This document shows positions 1 to 5,826 of a stretch of 7,424 nt of DNA, piece by piece. The notes under the pieces are model-generated. The model worked only from the letters and a program-made list of their open reading frames with translations, ran no database searches and had not been told where the DNA came from. This DNA comes from Silvanigrellales bacterium (GTDB lineage Bacteria > Bdellovibrionota_B > Oligoflexia > Silvanigrellales > Silvanigrellaceae). The translations under genes and the position numbers were made by a program. Each line of letters opens with the position of its first letter. Within the stretch, counting starts at the first letter, position 1. The stretch spans positions 1-7,424 of the forward strand of contig JANQPW010000069.1 of assembly GCA_028285285.1 (NCBI GenBank), written 5' to 3'.

Positions 1-1
1 T

Positions 2-637
2 TTGAACCGCCCCATTCCAAGCGATGTGCTGTTGGAAACGAGCCTTGCAGCTTTGCCGCAGCTGGAAACAGCCACAACCTTCGATGTGGGCGAGGCTGGT
101 GCCGGGTTTGGTTTTAGCAAGCTGTCTCCTGTTCATGCTGCGCTGCTGTCTGCAGCCATAGCAAACGGCGGTGATATGATGGCCCCCTTCCTGGTGCAGC
201 GAGCTTTTGATGCGAACGATGAGATAGTCTATGAAGCGACTCCCAAGGTTATCGGTCGTGTTATGTCCGAGAAAGTTGCGGAAAAAATGATGGTGCTCAT
301 GAAAGCGACCGTTCGTTCGGGAACTAGTCGCAGCCACTTTTTGCGTCGGAGCACCCGAAAACACCGCAAGGGAATTGGTGGTAAAACTGGAACCCTGAGA
401 GACATGGAAGACCGAGGCACGCTCTACACTTGGTTTTCTGGGGTTGCTCCGCTTCCGCGATCGCCCCTTGGTGGAGACGGCTCCAGCGATCGTGACCGCA
501 GTCTCTCTGTAGGTGTTGTCGTTGCAAGTCCGAACGATTGGCTGGTGCGCGCGAGTTCCATGGCCCAGCATTCATTTGCTCACTACTACCGCCTCGATCG
601 TCAGAAGAATCGATTGGCAAAAGGCCGGAAAAAATGA
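2..637 (+). CDS. Penicillin-binding protein transpeptidase domain, C-terminal part (5' end outside window)
   Basis: This reading frame is open from the first bases, so the 211 visible residues are the C-terminal end of a longer protein and the TTG at base 2 need not be a start. The segment KLSPVHAALLSAAIANGGDM (about residues 40-59) matches the region before the third active-site motif of class B-type transpeptidases. The KTGT box itself follows in GGKTGTLRD (K128 of the visible part). After it, TWFSGVAP and LSVGVVVASPND match the last strands of the penicillin-binding fold. In the family, such enzymes cross-link peptidoglycan stem peptides in the periplasm, using a serine in an upstream SxxK box that is not in this window. 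An arginine/lysine-rich stretch (about residues 114-123) lies just before KTGT, and the tail is basic. Family assignment is firm. Which PBP it is, and whether it carries other domains, cannot be told from this part. Confidence 0.85.
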   Translation: MNRPIPSDVLLETSLAALPQLETATTFDVGEAGAGFGFSKLSPVHAALLSAAIANGGDMMAPFLVQRAFDANDEIVYEATPKVIGRVMSEKVAEKMMVLMKATVRSGTSRSHFLRRSTRKHRKGIGGKTGTLRDMEDRGTLYTWFSGVAPLPRSPLGGDGSSDRDRSLSVGVVVASPNDWLVRASSMAQHSFAHYYRLDRQKNRLAKGRKK

Positions 638-650
638 GCTGCGAGGGTTG

Positions 651-3650
651 ATGTCGGTTCCTTTTTTTGAATCTATTGTCAATGAGTTTTCCCAGGAAAG
701 TTGGGAGGCCGGTCTTTCAATCTACCGAGCAGGTGGTGTTCAGAATTTTGAGAGTTTTGGTGAGCTCAGCCAAGCGGAAGTCCGCGCAGGCATGGGTGAA
801 CGTTTCAAGATCCACGTCAAGTTTCACTCCGACGGCCGTTGTATCCAATGGATGGACTGCTCCTGTCGAGACAACCGTAGGCGTGGTCTGAAATGTGCTC
901 ATCTTGCGGCTTTTTGCTTGTATGTTGATTTGGAAGAACCACAGTTTTTAGACAGGCTCCGGCTTTCGGGCGGAACGGCGGAAGCTCTTTTGCTGGGAAC
1001 CGCTTTTGAAGATTCTCTCTCCCCTGGCGCCGTTCGAGAAGATCCGGAGTCGGGCCCCTCTGCTGGAGGGGTGGCTCATCACGCTTCCGCCCAAGATAAG
1101 TCGAGCCAAGGGCGAAAGCTGACAATGAGCGGCTTTCACGAATCGGAGCACTCTCAGGCTACCCATCCACAATCTGAAATGCGCCTTCAAAGTGGAGCCC
1201 TCTTTTCTCAGGACTCTCTGAAGAAGTTGGCACATGCACGTGACCCTGGCGGGCTGACTGCTACCGTTTCACAACCCAACGGTCGAGAAATCAAATATCA
1301 CTTGGGAGTCGACGACAGTGTTGCATTGCTCAGTTGGCCCGGAAGCTCCGGAACTCTCACTGAGCGCCTCGAAAGTGAATGGTCTGAGGCACTCGTGGCG
1401 CGACGGTTCTTTTTGATATCACGTTCGAAAAAGGGTGTTTTCAGTGTGATGAAATCGGTTGAGATTCTCCGCCAAGAGGAACGTCTCGCCGTTCTGCCAT
1501 GGCAGAAAATTGCACCTGCACACCTGGGACGAACGGGACTCTTTATTCGAAAATTTGGTTTTGTTCCCTTCGAGAAGGCTTTCGAAGGTGCTCGCGAAGC
1601 ACGGTGGCAAGATTATCCAAGCTGTGCCGTTCTGGAATCGGATGTGGTGGCTTCTCTCTTTGATGGTGATTTTTCAATGCTGAAAACAACAGCACCCGTG
1701 GTGTTGGATGATCAGATCAGCCACCTCAGCGTTTCAACGGGTGTGAGGGTGAGTGAACTGGAGGTCTCTGAAGATCGAGGTGGCTCCCTGCTGGTTGGTG
1801 CCAGCTTTTCGAAGTCTGAGGGCCCGGAAAAGGGTGACGTTCAGCTGGGTATCAGTCTTTATGAGGTTCTCCAGGCCCGCTCGCAGGGCAAAGAATACAT
1901 TGAGACCGATTCTGGCTGGGTGCGCGTTGGTGAGGAGTTTGACTGGGTTGCTGGAAAGGTTGATCCCAAGGGTCAGATGCATCTTTCAAAGCTTGAGTTC
2001 ATTCGGTTTCGCGAAACCCTGGCTGCCGACAGTCGCATTTCTGGTCAGGGGAACGTTGCCCGCCGGCTCTGCTCAGGCTTGGTGTCGCAAGCCCAAACCC
2101 AGGCCCCGTCGCTCGAACAATCGAAGCTCAACCTACGACCCTATCAGGTGGAAGGTTATGCCTGGCTGTGGTGGCTGTACGAGAACCACTTGGGAGGACT
2201 TCTGGCGGATGAGATGGGTTTGGGCAAAACCCACCAGGCCATGGCGTTGCTCTATGGGACACAGGCTCAAAGCCTGTCAGCTCGTCCGAGTTTGGTGGTC
2301 TGTCCCACGAGTGTGATTGATCACTGGCTTGAGAAGCTCCGTGTGTTTGTTCCCGAGTGTGACGTGATCAGTTACTATGGGAGCTCACGTCGACTCTTTC
2401 AGGGAGGAGGGCCTGGTCAGGTTTATGTGACCAGCTACGGAGTTTTGTTGCGTGACGTGGACCTTTTGGCAGAACAAACTTGGTCGGTCGTGGTTCTCGA
2501 TGAAGCTCATCTTGTGAAGAACCAGACCACGCGCACCTATCAGGCTGCTTGTCAGATCCCGAGTCAGATGCGTCTGTGTCTCACGGGCACACCCCTTGAA
2601 AACGACCTCTTGGAATTGAAGACGTTGTTCGACTATATCGTTCCTGGCTATTTGGGAGATGACGCTGCCTTCAAAAAGCGCTACTTGCAAACCACATCAG
2701 CAGAGAATCCGTTGATGTCTCTGGAGCTGAAACGCCTTGTTCACCCTTTTAAACTCCGTCGCGCTAAGAGTGATGTGTTGGCTGATCTTCCTGAGAAAGT
2801 AGAAGACACCCGGTATTGTCAGCTTTCTCCTCAGCAAAAAGCTCTGTACGACCAAGCGTTGCAGCTCAAAGCATCGTCCATTGTCGACTCTCTTCAGGGG
2901 GAAAGTGGTGGCGCGGCCGTGCCCTACGTTCATGTGTTTGCGGTGATCACGCTTCTGAAGCAAATCTGCGATGATCCTGGGTTGATTCATGATGAATATG
3001 ACGGCATGGAAAGCGGAAAGCTGGAGCTTCTCGACGAGATTTTGGGAGAAGCTTTGGAAAGCAATCAAAAGGTCGTGATTTTTTCGCAATATGCCCGCAT
3101 GGTTCGCCGCCTTTCCGAGCGACTCCACCGTTCTTCGATTCGCCACGTGTGTCTCACCGGTCAATCGACCAATCGAGGAAAGATTGTTGCAGAGTTCCAA
3201 GAAAACCCTGAGGTGAAAGTGTTTGTGGGATCTTTGCTTGCTGGTGGTACAGGAATCGACCTCACGGCCGCCAATGTGGTGATCCACTTCGATCGATGGT
3301 GGAATGCCGCTAAAGAGGATCAAGCAACCGATCGCATTCATCGCATTGGCCAGCAAAAAAATGTTCAGGTTTTCAAGCTTGTGACGCGAGGAACCTTAGA
3401 AGAGCACATTGATCTCATTATAAAGAGGAAGAAAGAGACTTTCGCTCGATTTGTGGAAGAAGACTTGGAAAACTTCAAGAATCTCAGCCGAGACGATATT
3501 CTCACCATGCTCGCTCCAGCTCGGTTGCCCGATGCAGATACCGACCCAGAGGCCGCGGCTAGGAGTTCTGCGACCGTGCCTGATCTGCGACAACGACTCG
3601 CAGACGGCGAATCGAGCTCAGCTCCTGTTGAGCAACAAAAATTTGATTGA
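651..3650 (+). CDS. SWIM zinc-finger, SNF2-family DEAH-box helicase/translocase
   Basis: This is a 999-residue protein. Near the N-terminus is a SWIM zinc finger: C70-x-C72, then C82-x-H84. A linker of roughly residues 105-230, rich in Ser, Gly and charged residues, follows, then an unassigned region to about 480. The SNF2 motor comes next: RPYQVEGY (Q499), Walker A DEMGLGKT (K526), DEAH (617-620), LTGTPLEN (644-651), VVIFSQY (808-814), GGTGIDLT (865-872) and the arginine-finger motif DRIHRIGQQ (894-902). The acidic tail looks disordered. SNF2 proteins use ATP to move along double-stranded DNA and remodel protein-DNA complexes; bacterial ones act in the cytoplasm or nucleoid, and the target here is unknown. 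ATG 651 was chosen because it lies just after the upstream stop and gives a protein beginning MSVPFFESI. Its GAGGG ribosome site (643-647) is only 3 nt away, so TTG 648 is an alternative. The 13-nt gap suggests co-transcription with the transpeptidase gene. Confidence 0.92.
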   Translation: MSVPFFESIVNEFSQESWEAGLSIYRAGGVQNFESFGELSQAEVRAGMGERFKIHVKFHSDGRCIQWMDCSCRDNRRRGLKCAHLAAFCLYVDLEEPQFLDRLRLSGGTAEALLLGTAFEDSLSPGAVREDPESGPSAGGVAHHASAQDKSSQGRKLTMSGFHESEHSQATHPQSEMRLQSGALFSQDSLKKLAHARDPGGLTATVSQPNGREIKYHLGVDDSVALLSWPGSSGTLTERLESEWSEALVARRFFLISRSKKGVFSVMKSVEILRQEERLAVLPWQKIAPAHLGRTGLFIRKFGFVPFEKAFEGAREARWQDYPSCAVLESDVVASLFDGDFSMLKTTAPVVLDDQISHLSVSTGVRVSELEVSEDRGGSLLVGASFSKSEGPEKGDVQLGISLYEVLQARSQGKEYIETDSGWVRVGEEFDWVAGKVDPKGQMHLSKLEFIRFRETLAADSRISGQGNVARRLCSGLVSQAQTQAPSLEQSKLNLRPYQVEGYAWLWWLYENHLGGLLADEMGLGKTHQAMALLYGTQAQSLSARPSLVVCPTSVIDHWLEKLRVFVPECDVISYYGSSRRLFQGGGPGQVYVTSYGVLLRDVDLLAEQTWSVVVLDEAHLVKNQTTRTYQAACQIPSQMRLCLTGTPLENDLLELKTLFDYIVPGYLGDDAAFKKRYLQTTSAENPLMSLELKRLVHPFKLRRAKSDVLADLPEKVEDTRYCQLSPQQKALYDQALQLKASSIVDSLQGESGGAAVPYVHVFAVITLLKQICDDPGLIHDEYDGMESGKLELLDEILGEALESNQKVVIFSQYARMVRRLSERLHRSSIRHVCLTGQSTNRGKIVAEFQENPEVKVFVGSLLAGGTGIDLTAANVVIHFDRWWNAAKEDQATDRIHRIGQQKNVQVFKLVTRGTLEEHIDLIIKRKKETFARFVEEDLENFKNLSRDDILTMLAPARLPDADTDPEAAARSSATVPDLRQRLADGESSSAPVEQQKFD

Positions 3651-3748
3651 ATTGCCCGATATTTTTGCATAAAAGACGCTCAGTTTGTGAATTTTAAAGC
3701 TGAGACGCCTTCGATCCGATAGGTGGGTGCGAAGCAGGGAGGCTCCAT

Positions 3749-4168
3749 ATGCAGAAGTGTTTCAAGTTAGCGCACCGTTGTGACAGCATTGTGGCTGTTG
3801 TTTTGGGTGTTTTGTTTCTCATGGGCTGCAAGAACTCCCTCAAAGCTGACACTCTGAGTGGAGAAGGTCCGGAAACAAGCCTCGACTATTCTTATGTCAA
3901 GTTTGCCACGTACTATGAAGACCGTGTTCTCAGTGCTGGTGAGTACCTTGGTGAATCGGGGCGCTCTGAGTTGCTGGAACGCGCCCAAAAAGACTTGGCC
4001 AAGAGTTCGGCAATGGGAGCCGAGCCTTGCGGCAGCGGCACCCACCAGGCCTTTTGTTATCACGATGAAAACGAGCCGGTGCAATGGATCCAGCTCTTTA
4101 TGCCCGACGGCAGTTCCTGCGGAGTGGGTCCGGTGCCTGAAGAAGTTGAGCTCAAAAGCTGCCAGTAG
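3749..4168 (+). CDS. Small uncharacterised lipoprotein with four mature cysteines
   Basis: This gene encodes 139 residues that I do not recognise as any named family. The N-terminus has a basic region (MQKCFKLAHR), a hydrophobic core (IVAVVLGVLFLMG) and a lipobox LMGC with the lipid-accepting cysteine at C27. Cleavage by signal peptidase II would leave a 113-residue lipoprotein. The next residues are Lys-Asn, not Asp, which under the E. coli sorting rule favours the outer membrane. The mature part has four cysteines (C94, C103, C124, C138), enough for two disulfides. It also has a short charged segment likely to be helical (about 66-85, GESGRSELLERAQKDLAKS) and a Gly/Pro-rich end. ATG 3749 is preceded by a strong AGGGAGG site (3736-3742) at 6-nt spacing. 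The gene sits 98 nt after the helicase gene and its last 17 nt overlap the 3' end of srkA on the other strand. The lipoprotein call is good; the function is unknown. Confidence 0.8.
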   Translation: MQKCFKLAHRCDSIVAVVLGVLFLMGCKNSLKADTLSGEGPETSLDYSYVKFATYYEDRVLSAGEYLGESGRSELLERAQKDLAKSSAMGAEPCGSGTHQAFCYHDENEPVQWIQLFMPDGSSCGVGPVPEEVELKSCQ

Positions 4169-5147
4169 AGAGGATCTCCATGCTCTCCATGAGGGCTTGG
4201 GTCTCTTCCTGCCAGAACTCCTCGCTGCCAAACCGGGCAAAAGTGGCTGGGAAAATGGGGTCAGACCAACGGCGCGCTATCCAGGCCAAGTAGTGGATCA
4301 TGCGCAGCCCTCGGAGCGCTTCCACACACTCGAGTTCTCTCATGTCGAAGTTTCCAAACTCGGCGTAGCCGTCCAACACAGCATCTCTGAGCTTGAGGCT
4401 TTCCGTGTCTCTGCCGGGAGCGATGAGCCAAATGTCTTGTGCTGGTAGGCAGCTTGTGAGGTCGTCAAAATCAATCAAAAAAGGTGCTTCACCTTGCCAA
4501 AGAATGTTTCCCACGTGGCAATCGCCGTGCACCGTTTGCGACCGACGGTTGAGCAGGATGGGGTCTGCAAGGTCAAGAAACTGATCAGCCATGGCGAGAT
4601 ACCGCTCAGCATTTGGCCCTTTTGCGAGGCCACTCGCTTCTAGTTCATCGAGAGAGTCGTCGCCAAAGGTGGAAAGGTCGAGACTGGGGCGGTGCTGAAG
4701 GGGGAAGGTCTCTCCTAGGCGGTGGAGTCGAGCCAGGTAGCGGCCCAAGACTTTGGCTTGGGCCAGGCTCAATTCATCGGTGAGGCGGCCCTGAACCTTT
4801 GGAAACACACTGAGAAGGATTCCATCTCGTGTTTTGAAGATGCTTTGCCCCGATGATTTCGCTCTCAACGGGCCAACCGCTGGAATCTCATTGTCGTTCA
4901 GGAGCTTGATGAAATCATGTTCTTCGGCAATTTGCTCCAGGCTCCAACGGCTGGGGCGATAAAACTTTGTGACCACCTCAGATCCGTCTTCCAGTTCCAC
5001 GAGGTAGACTCGGTTTTCAAGGCTGTTCAGGGCAAGAATACGACCGGTGCAACGCTCCTTGTCGAGAGATTCCAGGGCCAGATCCAGATCATCAAGTGCG
5101 TGCTGGGGGTCGAGAGTGTGAAAGTGGGTGAGCGTGGTTGAGTTCAA
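4152..5147 (-). CDS. srkA: Stress response kinase A (SrkA/YihE/RdoA family Ser/Thr kinase)
   Basis: This encodes a 331-residue kinase-like protein, close to the 328 residues of E. coli SrkA and similar along its length. Visible landmarks are the nucleotide-binding stretch LNSLENRVYLVE (about 40-51), the VVTKFYRP lysine (K61), the catalytic loop HGDCHVGNILW (207-217, catalytic D209 and metal-binding N214), the metal-binding DFDD (226-229), and the family-typical C-terminal LRMIHYLAWIARRW (281-294). In E. coli, SrkA protects cells during envelope and oxidative stress and opposes MazEF-linked death; the same role here is inference. The start is taken as TTG 5147. It has a GGAG-type ribosome site at 7-nt spacing and reproduces the E. 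coli N-terminal length; upstream in-frame methionines lie inside the antisense of ppa. The fold is shared with aminoglycoside phosphotransferases, but the sequence fits SrkA, not resistance enzymes. It is divergent from ppa and convergent with the lipoprotein gene. Confidence 0.93.
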   Translation of the reverse strand: MNSTTLTHFHTLDPQHALDDLDLALESLDKERCTGRILALNSLENRVYLVELEDGSEVVTKFYRPSRWSLEQIAEEHDFIKLLNDNEIPAVGPLRAKSSGQSIFKTRDGILLSVFPKVQGRLTDELSLAQAKVLGRYLARLHRLGETFPLQHRPSLDLSTFGDDSLDELEASGLAKGPNAERYLAMADQFLDLADPILLNRRSQTVHGDCHVGNILWQGEAPFLIDFDDLTSCLPAQDIWLIAPGRDTESLKLRDAVLDGYAEFGNFDMRELECVEALRGLRMIHYLAWIARRWSDPIFPATFARFGSEEFWQEETQALMESMEILSTGSF

Positions 5148-5150
5148 TGA

Positions 5151-5158
5151 CTTTCTCC
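5151..5158 (-). promoter_or_regulatory. Ribosome binding site deciding the TTG start of srkA
   Basis: Read on the minus strand, GGAGAAAG is followed by TCA and then TTG. The GGAG core is 7 nt from the TTG, an ideal spacing. An ATG overlapping this site (5160-5158) is out of frame with the kinase and has no ribosome site of its own. This supports a rare TTG start for srkA. Confidence 0.7.
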
Positions 5159-5205
5159 ATGAGAAGCCGCTGAGCCTAGTGTTTTGCCTCCGTTTATGCA
5201 ATAAA

Positions 5206-5226
5206 TTCGCAGTTTGAGTCTGCGAA
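5206..5226. promoter_or_regulatory. Perfect 7-bp inverted repeat between srkA and ppa (hairpin or operator)
   Basis: The arms TTCGCAG (5206-5212) and CTGCGAA (5220-5226) are exact reverse complements separated by the 7-nt TTTGAGT. The dyad ends 5 nt before the GAGGAG ribosome site of ppa and lies in the spacer shared by two divergent genes. It could be a regulator-binding site for either gene or a hairpin in the ppa leader RNA. No U-run follows it on the plus strand, so it is not an ordinary terminator. The symmetry is seen directly; any function is inference. Confidence 0.45.
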
Positions 5227-5231
5227 GCATT

Positions 5232-5237
5232 GAGGAG
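5232..5237 (+). promoter_or_regulatory. Ribosome binding site of ppa
   Basis: GAGGAG lies 6 nt before ATG 5244. This selects that ATG over the upstream in-frame TTG at 5214, which falls inside the inverted repeat and would add ten residues absent from the family. Confidence 0.75.
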
Positions 5238-5243
5238 AGAGAG

Positions 5244-5786
5244 ATGTCGACACACCCTTGGCACAGCGTTTCCTTGGGAAGCAATGCCCCTGAAGTGGTT
5301 ACGGCCGTGATTGAGATTCCCATGGGTTCGAAACAAAAGTACGAAATCGACAAAGAGACCGGAATGCTGATGCTCGACCGGGTGATGTCGAGCTCTGTGC
5401 TTTACCCAACGAATTATGGATTTTTGCCGCAGACATACTGCGACGACAAAGATCCCCTCGATATTCTTGTGTTGGGTCAGGAGCCCGTCTTTCCAATGAC
5501 CCTCATGAACGCCAGAGTTGTGGGGGGCATGAAGATGATCGACGGTGGTGAGGTCGATGACAAGATTCTGGCAGTTCATGCCGACGATCCTCAGTTTCGA
5601 CATATTGAACAACTGGAGCAGGTGAACCCTCACCTCATTCGCGAAATCGAACAATTTTTCCGTTCCTACAAGGCATTGGAGAAGAAGTCGGTTGAGGTGA
5701 AGGAGTGGGTTGGGCGCGATGCAGCTTTCCAGATTGTGCGTGAATCTATTGAGTTGTATCAAAAGGAAAAAACAAACCTGATCTGA
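5244..5786 (+). CDS. ppa: Inorganic pyrophosphatase, family I (plant-like subgroup)
   Basis: This 180-residue cytoplasmic enzyme hydrolyses pyrophosphate to two phosphates with Mg2+, pulling biosynthetic reactions forward. Active-site positions expected from E. coli PPase are present: E24, K30 in GSKQKYE, E34, R46, Y58 in YPTNYGF, the acidic cluster D68-K-D70-P-L-D73, D100, D105, K107, and Y142-K143. The length is that of bacterial family I enzymes. The sequence, however, reads most like plant soluble pyrophosphatases: HPWH near the N-terminus, GSKxKYE, YPTNYGF, QEPV, MIDGGEVDDKI and HADDP. The PROSITE-type D-[SGDN]-D-[PE]-x-D signature has Lys at the second position (K69). The start at ATG 5244 has a strong GAGGAG site. 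The gene diverges from srkA and is followed after 40 nt by gcvT, so it is probably the first gene of the glycine-cleavage operon. Confidence 0.95.
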   Translation: MSTHPWHSVSLGSNAPEVVTAVIEIPMGSKQKYEIDKETGMLMLDRVMSSSVLYPTNYGFLPQTYCDDKDPLDILVLGQEPVFPMTLMNARVVGGMKMIDGGEVDDKILAVHADDPQFRHIEQLEQVNPHLIREIEQFFRSYKALEKKSVEVKEWVGRDAAFQIVRESIELYQKEKTNLI

Positions 5787-5814
5787 GGTGTGCACCGCTG
5801 GTCAACAGAAAGGT

Positions 5815-5820
5815 GAGGAG
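5815..5820 (+). promoter_or_regulatory. Ribosome binding site of gcvT
   Basis: GAGGAG lies 6 nt before ATG 5827. It fixes the start at MELKRTALHSLH, the normal N-terminus of the family, rather than at GTG 5788, which would begin inside the short gap after ppa. Confidence 0.75.
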
Positions 5821-5826
5821 AACACG

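Noticed and set aside
513..650. Upstream extension of the helicase frame to GTG 513
   Set aside because: The 46 extra residues overlap the conserved end of the transpeptidase frame and look unrelated to the SNF2 protein.
2697..3356. Long open frame of 219 codons on the minus strand inside the helicase gene
   Set aside because: It lies wholly antisense to conserved SNF2 motor motifs, shows no recognisable domain, and its composition is what the opposite strand of a strongly coding region gives.
651..3650. SNF2 helicase as part of a phage-defence system such as DISARM
   Set aside because: No methyltransferase, nuclease, phospholipase-D protein or other defence partner lies nearby. The neighbours are cell-wall and core metabolic genes.
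3651..3748. 98-nt gap before the lipoprotein gene: weak dyads (CTCAG/CTGAG and CTTCG/CGAAG) and TTGCATAAA
   Set aside because: The 5-bp stems with 16-nt loops are expected by chance, there is no T-run for a terminator, and no convincing paired promoter boxes are present.
4146..4155. 10-bp perfect palindrome TTGAGCTCAA at the srkA stop codon
   Set aside because: About seven such palindromes are expected by chance in a window of this length, and it lies within coding sequence on both strands.
4152..5147. Aminoglycoside phosphotransferase (antibiotic resistance)
   Set aside because: The fold and HGDxHxxN loop are shared, but the N-terminal NSLENRVY stretch, KFYRP, and the C-terminal YLAWIARRW segment are specific to SrkA.
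5173..5201. Candidate srkA promoter on the minus strand: TTGCAT, 17 nt, TAGGCT
   Set aside because: The spacing is ideal but each box matches the sigma-70 consensus at only three positions, too little to call in a spacer that must contain some promoter.
5148..5795. Upstream in-frame extension of srkA running antisense through ppa (about 216 extra codons)
   Set aside because: It would make a 547-residue kinase unlike the family, and the extra part is the shadow of the pyrophosphatase gene. The 331-residue form from TTG 5147 matches SrkA in length.
5787..5826. Possible glycine riboswitch or terminator between ppa and gcvT
   Set aside because: The gap is only 40 nt, far too short for a glycine aptamer, and contains no stable hairpin followed by a T-run.
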